From: Streptomyces swartbergensis
GTDB lineage: Bacteria; Actinomycetota; Actinomycetes; Streptomycetales; Streptomycetaceae
Direction: 5' to 3'
Assembly (NCBI RefSeq): GCF_002148965.1
Contig: NZ_NGFN01000010.1
Coordinates: forward strand, 1-57,075
Length of the DNA stretch: 57,075 nt
Positions 39,769-49,136 of this stretch are shown here, piece after piece (the stretch's first letter is position 1; every line of letters starts with the position of its first letter). The notes beneath the pieces were generated by a model that was not told the origin of the DNA, searched no databases, and saw nothing but the letters and a program-made list of their open reading frames with translations. The position numbers and the translations under genes were made by a program.

Positions 39769-41130
39769 ATGACAGCGACCCTCGTCAAAGAGACGAACCC
39801 CCCACCGCCCGTCACGGTCGCCGACCGCACCCGGCGGCTGCGGCGGCGCGGCAAGATCGTCGCCCTGCTGTTCGTGCTGCCCGCACTGCTGCTGCTCGGC
39901 GCGCTCGTCGTCTACCCCGTGCTGTTCAGCGTCGGCCGCAGCTTCTTCGACGCCTCCGGGACGACCTTCGTCGGCGGCGAGAACTACGCCGAGATGTTCC
40001 GCGACCCGGCGACCCTCACGGCCGTCCGCAACACGGCCATCTGGGTCGTCGTGGCACCGGCCCTGCTGACCGGCCTCGGGCTGATCCTGGCCGTCCTGGT
40101 GGAGAAGGTCCGCTGGGCCACGGCCTTCAAGCTGCTCCTCTTCATGCCGATGGCGGTGTCCTTCCTCGCCGCCGGCATCATCTTCCGGCTCGCCTACGAC
40201 GAGGACCCGGACAAGGGCGTCCTGAACGCCGCGGTCGTCTCCGTCCACGACGCCTTCAAGGCGCAGTCCTCGTACCCGACGGCCCGGGCGCGCGACGGAC
40301 AGGGCCTGACGAAGGACAAGGACGGTTCGTACCGCACGACCACCAGCGTCTCCCCGGGTGACGCGGTGACGCTGGGCATGGTCGGCGTGCTGCCCGGTGA
40401 CCTGCCCGGCGGGACCCGGCCCGCGTACGCGGCGGCGGGGCAGAAGGCCGCCCCCGACGAACTGCGCGGCGTGGTCTACCTGGACTTCACGCCCGGCGGG
40501 GGAGGGGAGCAGGGCAAGGTCGACCGGCGGGAGAGCGGACTGCCCCAGATGAAGGTCGAGGCGGTGCGCGACGGCAAGGCCGTCGCCACGGCGACCACCG
40601 CGTCCGACGGCTCCTTCCGCTTCGACGGACTCGAACCGGGCTCGTACGCGGTGAAGCTGCCGTCGTCCAACTTCGCCCCGCCCTACGAGGGTGTCTCCTG
40701 GCTCGGACCGGCGCTCGTCACACCGGCGATCATCGGGGCCTACCTGTGGATCTGGACCGGCTTCGCCATGGTGCTGATCGGGGCGGGCCTGTCGACGCTG
40801 CCGCGGGACGCGCTGGAGGCGGCGCGGATGGACGGCGCGAACGAGTGGCAGATCTTCCGGCGGATCACGGTGCCACTGCTGGCACCGGTGCTGACGGTCG
40901 TGTTCATCACCCTCGTCATCAACGTGATGAAGGTGTTCGACCTCGTCTACATCATCGCGCCCGGTCCGGTGCAGGAGGACGCGACCGTGCTCGCGACGCA
41001 GATGTGGCTGGTGTCGTTCGGCGGCGGCAACAACCAGGGGCTCGGCAGCGCGCTCGGTGTGCTGCTCCTGCTGCTGGTGGTTCCGGCCATGGTGTTCAAC
41101 GTCCGCCGTTTCCGAAGGGGGCAGCGTTGA
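39769..41130 (+). CDS. sugar ABC transporter permease (MalF-like) with an inserted CnaB-like domain
   Basis: 453 residues, versus about 300 for most permeases of this type. TM helices lie at about 32-53, 90-112, 125-147, then 313-337 and later ones. The EAA loop ([24 protein letters not shown]) is near residue 352. Between about 150 and 308 lies an extra, mostly hydrophilic region with a beta-sandwich look, ending [20 protein letters not shown] then [13 protein letters not shown], the pattern of Cna_B/carboxypeptidase-regulatory repeats. It should be outside the cell. I know related large permeases in actinobacterial alpha-glucoside systems. Its stop is next to the TnpB element. Confidence 0.92.
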   Translation: MTATLVKETNPPPPVTVADRTRRLRRRGKIVALLFVLPALLLLGALVVYPVLFSVGRSFFDASGTTFVGGENYAEMFRDPATLTAVRNTAIWVVVAPALLTGLGLILAVLVEKVRWATAFKLLLFMPMAVSFLAAGIIFRLAYDEDPDKGVLNAAVVSVHDAFKAQSSYPTARARDGQGLTKDKDGSYRTTTSVSPGDAVTLGMVGVLPGDLPGGTRPAYAAAGQKAAPDELRGVVYLDFTPGGGGEQGKVDRRESGLPQMKVEAVRDGKAVATATTASDGSFRFDGLEPGSYAVKLPSSNFAPPYEGVSWLGPALVTPAIIGAYLWIWTGFAMVLIGAGLSTLPRDALEAARMDGANEWQIFRRITVPLLAPVLTVVFITLVINVMKVFDLVYIIAPGPVQEDATVLATQMWLVSFGGGNNQGLGSALGVLLLLLVVPAMVFNVRRFRRGQR

Positions 41131-42196
41131 CTTCCTCCCCCGCCTGAAGGCGGGGGATTCCAGCGGTCGCCCGCTGGGATTCCTGCTTCACCGACGACCG
41201 CCCCGTCCGGGAGGACTCCCGTTGAGGTCTTACACCGTCTCCACAGGCAGACGCCGCCAGCCCGGCGGCCAGGGTGTTGCGTGCCGCGTTCACGTCGCGG
41301 TCATGCACGGTGCCGCACTCGCACGTCCACTCGCGGACGTTCAGCGGCAGTTTCCCGCGGATCGTTCCGCAGGTTCCACACAGCTTCGAGCTGGGGAATC
41401 AGCGGTCGATCACGACGAGTTCACGCCCGTACCAGGCGCACTTGTACTCCAGCATCATGCGCAGGTCCGTCCAGGCCGCGTCAGAGATGGCGCGCGCGAC
41501 CTTGCCGTTCTTCAGCAGGTTGCGGACGGTGAGGTCCTCGATCACGACCGTTTGGTTCTCACGGACGAGCCGAGTCGACAGCTTGTGCAGGAAGTCCCGA
41601 CGGCGGTCGGCGATCCGCGCGTGGACCTTGGCGACGCGACGCCGGGCTTTCTCCCGGTTCGCCGAGCCCTTCGCCTTCCGCGACAGGTCTCGTTGGGCTT
41701 TCGCCAGGCGAGCGCGGTCACGCCGCTCGTGCTTCGGGTTGGCGATCTTCTCCCCGATGGACAGGGTCACCAGCGACGTGATCCCGGCGTCGATGCCAAC
41801 CGCCGCGTTCGCGGCGGGTGCCGGGGTGATGGTGTCCTCGACGAGTATGGAGACGAACCAGCGTCCGGCCGCGTCGCGGGATACGGTGATCGTCCTCGGC
41901 TCCGAGCCTTGTGGAAGGGGACGCGACTGGGTGTACTCGGCAGACGAGCGGGACTTCTTCCGGCTTTTGTACCTGGGGTACTTGGCTCGCTTGGCGAAGA
42001 AGTTCCCGAACGCTGTCTGAAGGTGCCTCAGCGCTTGCTGGAGCGGGACGGAGGAAACCTCCGCGAGGAAGGCGAGTTCCTCGGTCTTCTTCCACTCCGT
42101 CAGCGCGGCGGACGACTGCACGTAGGAGATCCGGCGCTGCTCGCCGTACCAGGCCCGCGTGCGCTCCTCCAGCTCCCGCTTGACCTGCTGCGTCAC
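41096..42196 (-). pseudogene. TnpB-type RNA-guided nuclease, inactivated by TGA and deletions
   Basis: The frame from GTG 42196 reads TRAWYGEQRRISYVQSSAAL, SSVPLQQALRHLQTAFGNFF and RYKSRKKSRSSAEYTQ; the RuvC-like Asp is in GIDAGIT and Glu in VVIEDLTVRNLL. It stops at TGA 41399-41401 after DR. The same frame then continues with [19 protein letters not shown], then [20 protein letters not shown], which are the zinc-ribbon and the last RuvC Asp. TnpBs usually read W there, so TGG to TGA is the likely change. About 40 N-terminal residues are also missing, with an in-frame stop upstream, and about 25 residues seem absent after SAEYT. All this makes a dead gene. The last 35 nt of the frame enter the permease gene. 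Confidence 0.85.
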
Positions 42197-42343
42197 GCCT
42201 CACATCTTGTCAATTTCCGTGTGAGCGCAGGGTGTCGGTCGGTGGCCGGTGAACGCCCGTCCGCCCCGGCGGCGAACCAGATTTCGCTGCCCCGCTCCGC
42301 AGGAGCTTCGTTTCCTCCCAGGCCTGAAGGCCGGGATATCCAC
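41131..42343. mobile_element. decayed IS200/IS605-type (IS1341-like) element between two permease genes
   Basis: Both ends have the same hairpin design: TTCCTCC, then GCCTGAAGGC with a TGAA loop, then GGGAT. One is at 41137-41156 (8-bp stem CCCCCGCC/GGCGGGGG), the other at 42317-42335 (imperfect). Only tnpB is present; no tnpA. No target duplication is expected for this family. The element keeps both permease genes intact, and the ribosome site and ATG of the second gene lie just past the right end. Exact ends could vary by several nt. Confidence 0.8.
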
Positions 42344-42357
42344 GAAGGAGAGACCGG

Positions 42358-43197
42358 ATGAGCGCGGTTCGGCGCGGGTTGGGCAACGGGGTCGTCCAGG
42401 CCTTCCTCGTCATTGTGGGCCTCGTGTGGATGACGCCGCTGGCCGGGCTGTTCCTGTCCTCGCTGAGGTCCGCCGAGGACACGGCGAAGGGCGGCTGGTG
42501 GACGGTGTTCTCCACCCCCGGGCAGCTGTCCTTCGACAACTACTCCTCGCTGTTGCAGAACTCGGGCATCACACAGGCGTTCTGGAACACGGTGCTGATT
42601 TCGGTGCCCACGACGGTCCTGGTCGTGGTGATCGCGGCGCTCGCCGGCTACGCGTTCGCGTGGCTGGACTTCCCCGGGCGGGAGGCGGTCTTCCTGGTCG
42701 TGGTCGCGCTGCTGGTGGTGCCCGTGCAGATCGGGCTGCTGCCGGTCGCCAAACTCTTCGGTCAGCTCGGCCTGTTCGGCACGATCCCCGGCGTCGTCCT
42801 CTTCCATGTGGCCTACGGCCTGCCGTTCGCGGTGTTCCTGCTGCGGAACTACTTCGCCGAGATGCCGAAGGAGATGCTGGAGGCGGCTCGGATGGACGGC
42901 GGCAGCGAATGGCGTATCTTCACGCGGCTCGTGCTGCCCGTGGGGCGGCCGGCGATCGCCTCCCTGGCCATCTTCCAGTTCCTGTGGGTGTGGAACGACA
43001 TGCTGGTGGCGCTGCTGTTCGCGGACAGTGCCTCGCAGCCGCTGACAGTGGAACTCCAGTCCCAGATACGGCAGTTCGGCAGCAACATCGACGTCCTGGC
43101 GCCCGGGGCGTTCGTGTCCCTGGTCGTGCCTGTCGTCGTGTTCTTCGCGTTCCAGAAGCACTTTGTGCAGGGCGTGATGGCGGGGTCGGTCAAGTGA
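42358..43197 (+). CDS. sugar ABC transporter permease (MalG-like)
   Basis: 279 residues with six TM helices, starting ALFLVIVGLVWMTPL-like. The EAA loop is [29 protein letters not shown], followed by FQFLWVWNDMLVALLF, a conserved MalG-type end. It pairs with the MalF-like permease at 39769. The IS element pushes them 1.2 kb apart, so its expression from the operon promoter may be affected. ATG 42358 follows GGAGAG. There is no cognate ATPase gene in the window; these systems often share a multi-purpose MsiK ATPase in Streptomyces. Confidence 0.93.
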   Translation: MSAVRRGLGNGVVQAFLVIVGLVWMTPLAGLFLSSLRSAEDTAKGGWWTVFSTPGQLSFDNYSSLLQNSGITQAFWNTVLISVPTTVLVVVIAALAGYAFAWLDFPGREAVFLVVVALLVVPVQIGLLPVAKLFGQLGLFGTIPGVVLFHVAYGLPFAVFLLRNYFAEMPKEMLEAARMDGGSEWRIFTRLVLPVGRPAIASLAIFQFLWVWNDMLVALLFADSASQPLTVELQSQIRQFGSNIDVLAPGAFVSLVVPVVVFFAFQKHFVQGVMAGSVK

Positions 43198-43355
43198 TCA
43201 CAGCCCAGGAGACCGCTACTCGATCACATGTTTCACAACTAATGCATATCGTGTAGGTGATCTGTACTGTCCGGGAAGATCGGAACTGATAGGTAGATAC
43301 CTCCAGGGGGCTGTGAGGCTGGTTGCCCCTGTGCGTTCGCAGGAGGTAGCACCGC

Positions 43356-46300
43356 ATGACCCACCAGTCCCGACCCGTGTCCGCCGTCGGCGATCCGGCT
43401 CTCGGGCGCTTGAAGGCAGTCCTCGACGACTGGCGAAACTCCCTGCTGGACATGGGCGGGCGCAATCGCCTGCTGAACTTCCGTCCCACCCGGACGTCGA
43501 CGCTGGAGATCACCTCGCCCGGCATCGGCGCTCTCCTGGCGGACCTCGCGAAGGGCTGGGAGTTCGCCCCGGTCCTCGAAGCGGAGGCGCAGGACGACCG
43601 GGCCGGGACGGCCGACCGGCGGAACCGTCCCGGGCTGGTCACCCAGAAGACCACCCAGGCGTCCCTGGACAGCGCGCTGTACCAACTGCGCCAGAAGTCC
43701 GGGCAGATGTACAACGACTACGGCTTGTGGGTGCTGTGGCTCGGCGTCGGCATGCTCGACTGGTGCGAGGCCGACGCCCACGAGAGCAGCGCCGCGCCGC
43801 TGGTCCTGGTCCCCGTGGAGCTGCGCCGGGACAGCCACCGCCGTTACCGCCTCCACCTGGCTGACGACCAGGACCGCATCCACAATCCCGCACTGGCGGT
43901 GAAACTCGAACGGCTCGGTATCGACTGGAGCCCGGTCACCGGCACCGACGTCGGTGACCTGCCCGCCGTGCTCTCCGCCGCACGCTCGGTCGCCGGCGGC
44001 CTCAAGGGCTGGTCCGTGCACGAGCAGGTCGTACTCGGCCTGTTCGCCTCGCACCGGGAGGCGATGTACCAGGACCTGCAGCAGAACGAGGACCAGATCC
44101 TGGCCCACCCTCTCGTACGGGCCGCCGCCCTCGGCCCCGACGCGGGGCTGCCCGACGACCTGGTCGGATTCGAACCGCCTGAGCTGGACCGCATCGACGA
44201 GGTCCAACTGCCCGAGAAGACGCCCTTGGTCCTCGACGCCGACGCATCGCAGCGTCAATGCATCGCCGCGGTTCTGGACGGCCGGTCGTTCGTGATGAGC
44301 GGCCCGCCCGGTACCGGTAAGAGCCAGACCATCACCAACATGATCGCGGCGCTCATGCACGCCGGCCGCAGCGTGCTGTTCGTGAGTGAGAAGGCGGCGG
44401 CGCTCGACGTCGTACGCAACCGGCTGCGCGGGGTGGGCCTCGGCGACTTCGTCATGGCATTGCACAGCGGTGACACGAGCAAGAAGGCCGTCGCCACCGA
44501 ACTGGCCCGGGTGCTGACCACCGAAGCGCGCGTCACCGGGGCCGCCGCACACGAGCTGGAGCGGGCCCGGAAGCTGCGCGAGGAACTGTCCGCCTACGCC
44601 GCGGCCATGAACCAGGTTCGCGAACCGCTGCAACGCACCCTGCACGACGTCCTTGGCCGCCTCGTGCAGCTGGAGCAGGCAGGCACCCCGAACCTGCCGC
44701 TGACCGCAGAGAACGCCAAGGCCGTCCGGTCCCTGAGCGCCGGTGCCCTGCTGGAACTGGCCGCCGCCTCGCAGGCCGTCAGCCGTGCCTGGCGCCCCGC
44801 CGCCGAGGGTGAGGCCTTCCCCTGGCGTGGACTGGTCGGCACGGACGCCCACCAGGTCGTGTCCGAGGCCGCCGAGGCCCTGGACGCCCTGCTGACGGCG
44901 ACCGGACGCCGCCCCTTCCCCGCCACGCGGGACGAACCCCGCTCGGTTCGGGAAGCCGAGCAGATGGTGCGGACGCTTCAGGCCGGCCTGCCGACCGGGA
45001 CGGTCCCGGCGGACGGCGGCCTGCCGGACGACGTGTCCGCTCAGCTCGCTCAGCTCGCGGACCTCTTCGGCATGCCCAAGCCCAACGGCGCCGACGCCGC
45101 GTTCGCCCTGTGCGAGCTCGCCGACCTGACGGCCTCCGGCCACCGTCCGCCACACGGCTGGTTCGTCGCCGATGTCCTGGCGCGGGCCCGCGAGGCCGCG
45201 GAGGAACTGCGCCGGGCACTGGACGCCGAGACGGCGGCCCGTGACGCCGCCGACGACGTCTTCGGCGAGCAGGTCCTCACCGCCGTCGAACTGCCCGACA
45301 TCGCGGGACGGTTCGCCGAGCAGCACCGCGGACTGATGGCCCGCTTCTCCGCCCAGTACAAAGCCGACCGCGTGTCCGTGGCCGCGCTCACCCGCACCGG
45401 CATCTGGGACAAGTCGCTGGCCGCCCGGCTGGAACAGGCGCTGGCCTGGTACAACGCCGCCACCGAGGTGGCCCGGCTGGCCGACCGACACAGCGCGATC
45501 CTCGGTCGGTACACGCCGCGGACCACGCACGAGCTGGAGGATCTCGACCGTGCACTGGCGACGGCCGAGCGCATCGCCGCGCTGAGCCCCGAAGCCGTAC
45601 GACGCGAACACCTCGTCGACCGCCTCGCTGACGGCGCCGACCCCGACGATCTCCCGGCCCTGCTGGCGAAGAACGTGCGGACCTCGCTCGGCTCGTGGTG
45701 CGCGGTCGCCACGGGCCGCGCCGAGCGCTGGAGCCGCTCCGTGACCGCCCTGCTCGACCTGTTCGACACCGGCCGCCGCACCCAGCTCTCACCTTCTTTG
45801 CTGGGCACCTTCGACCAGGCCCGGCGGGTGGTCGACGCCCTCCGGGCCGACCGGGAGGGCCCTGACGAGTGGCACGCCCACCTCGCCGGTTTCTCCGTCC
45901 TCGCCCGGCACGGGGCGGGCGGCCTCGTCGCGAGCGCGGCCGAGCGGGGTGTCGACCCGGACCGGCTGCCCGACATCGTCGAACAGGCGCTGCTGCGTGC
46001 CTGGGCCGACGACCTCCTCGCCACGGACAAGCGCCTGCGCAGCACCCGATCCGACGACCTGAACGCGCGGGTGGCCGACTTCCAGGAGGCCGACCGCCGA
46101 CTGATCGCCGCCGCGGGAGGTGCCGTCATCGCGGCGTGCAACAAGCGAAGGCCCAGGCGCTTCGCCGGAGGCGCGGGCGCGGTGATCGTACGCGAGGCGG
46201 AGAAGAAGACCCGGCACATGCCGGTGCGTGAACTCCTCGGCAGAACCCGCGAGGTCGTCCAGTCGGTCAAGCCGTGCTTCATGATGAGCCCGCTGACCGT

Positions 46301-48284
46301 CAGCCAGTTCCTGCCCAGCGACTTCCACTTCGATGTCGTCATCTTCGACGAGGCGTCCCAGGTCCGGCCCGGTGACGCGGTCAACTGCATCTACCGGGGG
46401 CGCACGCTCGTCGTCGCCGGTGACGACAAGCAGCTGCCGCCGACCTCGTTCTTCGACGCGTCGGTCGAAGACGAGTCCGACGAGTACACCGAGGACGTCC
46501 CGGACTCCTTCGAGTCCCTGCTGCACGCCTGCAAGGCCGGTGCCATGCGGGAGCTGCCGCTGCGCTGGCACTACCGCAGCCGCCACGAGAACCTGATCAC
46601 CTTCAGCAACCACGAGTTCTACGCCAACTCGATGGTCACCTTCCCCGGAGCTCTCGACGAGGGCAACGACGTAGGCGTCGCCTTCTTGAAGGCCGACGGT
46701 GTCTACGACCGAGGAGGCCGCCGCGACAACCGGACGGAGGCGGACTTCGTCGCCCGACGCGTCATCCACCACTTCGACTCCCGCCCCGGCAAGACCCTCG
46801 GAGTGGTCGCTCTCTCTCAGGCGCAGGCCTCCGCGATCGACCAGGCCGTACAGCAGGCCCGGCTGGCGCGACCCGACCTGGACCACTGCTTCACCGAGGA
46901 TCGTCTCGACGGCTTCTTCGTCAAGAACCTGGAATCCGTACAGGGCGACGAGCGCGACGTGATGATCATGTCCGTGGGTTACGGTCCCGACGAACACGGC
47001 AAGGTGGGGCTCAACTTCGGCCCCATCAACAAGAGTGGCGGCTGGCGCCGCCTCAACGTGGCGGTGACCCGCGCCCGCTACCGCATGGAGGTCGTCGCTT
47101 CCTTCCGTGGCACGAGCCTTGCCGACAGCCCCAACGAGAGCGTGCAGTACCTCAAGCGCTACCTCGAGTACGCCGAGAACGGCCCGGCCGTCCTGGCGCG
47201 GGACGTGGTGCAGTCCGACGCCGAGCCCGACAGCCCGTTCGAGGAGTCCGTCCTCGCGGTCCTGCGCGGCTGGGGTTACCGGGTCCAGCCACAGGTGGGC
47301 GTCGCCGGCTACCGCATCGATCTCGGTGTGCGCCACCCCGAGCTGCCGGGCGCGTACGCCCTCGGCATCGAGTGCGACGGTGCCATGTACCACTCGTCCA
47401 AGGCCGCCCGGGACCGCGACCGACTGCGCGAGCAGGTGCTCAACGGGCTCGGCTGGCGTCTGTACCGCATCTGGGGCACCGACTGGTACCGGGGACGTGC
47501 GGCCGCCGAACTCCGGCTGCGGGAGGCGGTCGAGCAGGCCATCGCCCAGGGCCCGCTCGCCGCGGGCAGCGCGGTGCCGCAGGCGCCTGATCCCGACGAC
47601 GGGGGGTCCGGCGCGGTGGCGGCTGTGGCCGACGCCGAAGCGGGTGGCGGACTGCCTGCGGTGCCGTCCCCGCGCACGCCGGCCCAGGCGGAGGTGGAGT
47701 ACGAGCGGGTGCCGGTGGACACAGCCGGGGAACGCGAGTGGAGCGCCCCCTACGCGCTGAGCGAGGTCGTGATCAGCCCGCGGTACGAACTGCACACACC
47801 GGAGGCCCGGCCCGCCCTGCGGAAACTGCTGACGCAGGTCATCCGGACCGAGGGGCCCATCCACGAGGACCTGCTGGTGCAGCGGGCCCGTGAGGCCTGG
47901 GGCGTGGCCCGGGCGGGCAACCGCATTCGGGACAACGTCCGGGAGGTGGCACGTGCCCTGGCCGACTCGGGATTGGTCGTCTCGGACGATGCCTTCTTCC
48001 ACGCGGAAGGCCACAACGCGGTGAAGGCGCGGCATCCGGGGGACGGCGAGACGGTGCGCAAGGTCGTGCACATCGCCCCGGCCGAGCGGTACGTGGCGTT
48101 GGCCGAGCTGGCCGCCGAATGCCCCGGCATGTCGCGCGACGAGCTGATCAAACAGGCCTGTGAGTTCTTCGGCTGGCGCCGCACGGGCAAGGACATCCGC
48201 GACTGCCTGGCTGCCGACATCGAGGAACTGCACAGGCAGCGGCGGCTGGAAGGCGGACCGGAGCGCATCAGAGCGGCTCGCTGA
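43356..48284 (+). CDS. DUF4011 / SF1 helicase / Vsr-like nuclease / DUF3320 protein
   Basis: 1642 residues. N-terminal DUF4011-type region (LKAVLDDWRNSLLDMGGRNRLLNF, about 20-170), then SF1 helicase: Walker A GPPGTGKS (316-323), Walker B VVIFDEASQV (about 993-1002), VVAGDDKQLPPTSFF, HYRSRHENLITFSN, LESVQGDERDVMIMSVGYG and RRLNVAVTRARYRMEVV. A coiled middle (about 390-900) is unlike normal helicases. Next is a Vsr/DUF559-like nuclease (about 1293-1390) with YRIDLGV, IECDGAMYHSSKAARDRDRL and GWRLYRIWGTDWY. The end (about 1465-1545, EGPIHEDLLVQRAREAWGVARAG) is a DUF3320-like winged helix. Proteins of this layout are reported as single-gene antiphage candidates. ATG 43356 follows GGAGG. No partner gene lies beside it. 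Confidence 0.93.
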   Translation: MTHQSRPVSAVGDPALGRLKAVLDDWRNSLLDMGGRNRLLNFRPTRTSTLEITSPGIGALLADLAKGWEFAPVLEAEAQDDRAGTADRRNRPGLVTQKTTQASLDSALYQLRQKSGQMYNDYGLWVLWLGVGMLDWCEADAHESSAAPLVLVPVELRRDSHRRYRLHLADDQDRIHNPALAVKLERLGIDWSPVTGTDVGDLPAVLSAARSVAGGLKGWSVHEQVVLGLFASHREAMYQDLQQNEDQILAHPLVRAAALGPDAGLPDDLVGFEPPELDRIDEVQLPEKTPLVLDADASQRQCIAAVLDGRSFVMSGPPGTGKSQTITNMIAALMHAGRSVLFVSEKAAALDVVRNRLRGVGLGDFVMALHSGDTSKKAVATELARVLTTEARVTGAAAHELERARKLREELSAYAAAMNQVREPLQRTLHDVLGRLVQLEQAGTPNLPLTAENAKAVRSLSAGALLELAAASQAVSRAWRPAAEGEAFPWRGLVGTDAHQVVSEAAEALDALLTATGRRPFPATRDEPRSVREAEQMVRTLQAGLPTGTVPADGGLPDDVSAQLAQLADLFGMPKPNGADAAFALCELADLTASGHRPPHGWFVADVLARAREAAEELRRALDAETAARDAADDVFGEQVLTAVELPDIAGRFAEQHRGLMARFSAQYKADRVSVAALTRTGIWDKSLAARLEQALAWYNAATEVARLADRHSAILGRYTPRTTHELEDLDRALATAERIAALSPEAVRREHLVDRLADGADPDDLPALLAKNVRTSLGSWCAVATGRAERWSRSVTALLDLFDTGRRTQLSPSLLGTFDQARRVVDALRADREGPDEWHAHLAGFSVLARHGAGGLVASAAERGVDPDRLPDIVEQALLRAWADDLLATDKRLRSTRSDDLNARVADFQEADRRLIAAAGGAVIAACNKRRPRRFAGGAGAVIVREAEKKTRHMPVRELLGRTREVVQSVKPCFMMSPLTVSQFLPSDFHFDVVIFDEASQVRPGDAVNCIYRGRTLVVAGDDKQLPPTSFFDASVEDESDEYTEDVPDSFESLLHACKAGAMRELPLRWHYRSRHENLITFSNHEFYANSMVTFPGALDEGNDVGVAFLKADGVYDRGGRRDNRTEADFVARRVIHHFDSRPGKTLGVVALSQAQASAIDQAVQQARLARPDLDHCFTEDRLDGFFVKNLESVQGDERDVMIMSVGYGPDEHGKVGLNFGPINKSGGWRRLNVAVTRARYRMEVVASFRGTSLADSPNESVQYLKRYLEYAENGPAVLARDVVQSDAEPDSPFEESVLAVLRGWGYRVQPQVGVAGYRIDLGVRHPELPGAYALGIECDGAMYHSSKAARDRDRLREQVLNGLGWRLYRIWGTDWYRGRAAAELRLREAVEQAIAQGPLAAGSAVPQAPDPDDGGSGAVAAVADAEAGGGLPAVPSPRTPAQAEVEYERVPVDTAGEREWSAPYALSEVVISPRYELHTPEARPALRKLLTQVIRTEGPIHEDLLVQRAREAWGVARAGNRIRDNVREVARALADSGLVVSDDAFFHAEGHNAVKARHPGDGETVRKVVHIAPAERYVALAELAAECPGMSRDELIKQACEFFGWRRTGKDIRDCLAADIEELHRQRRLEGGPERIRAAR

Positions 48285-48316
48285 AGACGGGACCTCAGGC
48301 GCGCACCAGACGAAGA

Positions 48317-48347
48317 GTGCGGCGGAGGCCCAGAGCCTCCGCCGCAC
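48317..48347. terminator. bidirectional terminator between the helicase and pgl
   Basis: A perfect 13-bp stem (GTGCGGCGGAGGC and complement) with the 5-nt loop CCAGA lies between the convergent helicase and pgl genes. Confidence 0.88.
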
Positions 48348-48350
48348 AGC

Positions 48351-49136
48351 TCACGCCGAAGCCGGCGGATAAAGGGAACGTGGCAGTTGCGAAGCCGCCG
48401 CCGCGTCCAGCAGCCACAGTGTCCGGCTGCGGCCGTACGCCCCGGCCGCCGGCGCCTGGATCTCGCCCGCGCCCGAGAGCGCGATCGCCGCGGCCTGGGC
48501 CTTGTCCTCGCCCGCGGCCAGGAGCCACACCTCCCGCGCCGCACGAATCGCCGGCAACGTCAGTGTCACCCGCGTCGGCGGCGGCTTCGGTGCGCCGTGG
48601 ACGCCGACGACCGTGCGGTCGGTCTCCCGGACCGCCGGCAACTCCGGGAACAGCGACGCCACATGCGTGTCCGGGCCGACTCCCAGCATCAGCACGTCGA
48701 ACGTCGGCACGGGCCCGTGGTTCTCCGGGCCCGCCGCCCGCGCCAGGTCCTCCGCGTACGCGGCCGCCGCCGCGTCCACGTCGGTGCCGGAGGGGCCGTC
48801 CGACGCGGGCATCGCGTGCACCCGCTTCGGATCGAGCGGCACCGAGTCCAGCAGTGCCTCCCGCGCCTGCGTGACGTTGCGCTCCGGGTCGCCCTCGGGC
48901 AGGAACCGCTCGTCACCCCACCAGAGGTCGAGCCGGCTCCAGTCGATCGCGTCCCGGGCGGGCGCCGCGGCCAGGGCGGCCAGCAGGCCGTTGCCGTTGC
49001 GGCCGCCCGTCAGGACCACGGACGCCGAGCCCCGGGAGGCCTGCGCGTCCACGATCCTGGTGATCAGCCGGGCCGCCGCGGCCTGGGCCATCAGCTCCTT
49101 GTCGCGGTGGACGACGAGCTGCGGTGCCGTACTCAC
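48351..49136 (-). CDS. pgl: 6-phosphogluconolactonase
   Basis: Hydrolyses 6-phosphogluconolactone, the second step of the oxidative pentose-phosphate path. 261 residues with [35 protein letters not shown] and LMLGVGPDTHVASLFPE; the last two are diagnostic for the family. GTG 49136 overlaps the opcA stop (GTGA), so it is translationally coupled. It is the final gene of the tkt-tal-zwf-opcA-pgl operon. Confidence 0.96.
   Translation of the reverse strand: MSTAPQLVVHRDKELMAQAAAARLITRIVDAQASRGSASVVLTGGRNGNGLLAALAAAPARDAIDWSRLDLWWGDERFLPEGDPERNVTQAREALLDSVPLDPKRVHAMPASDGPSGTDVDAAAAAYAEDLARAAGPENHGPVPTFDVLMLGVGPDTHVASLFPELPAVRETDRTVVGVHGAPKPPPTRVTLTLPAIRAAREVWLLAAGEDKAQAAAIALSGAGEIQAPAAGAYGRSRTLWLLDAAAASQLPRSLYPPASA

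Noticed and set aside
41057-42361. A 434-codon plus-strand gene across the IS element
   Set aside because: It is the antisense shadow of tnpB and starts inside the permease gene.
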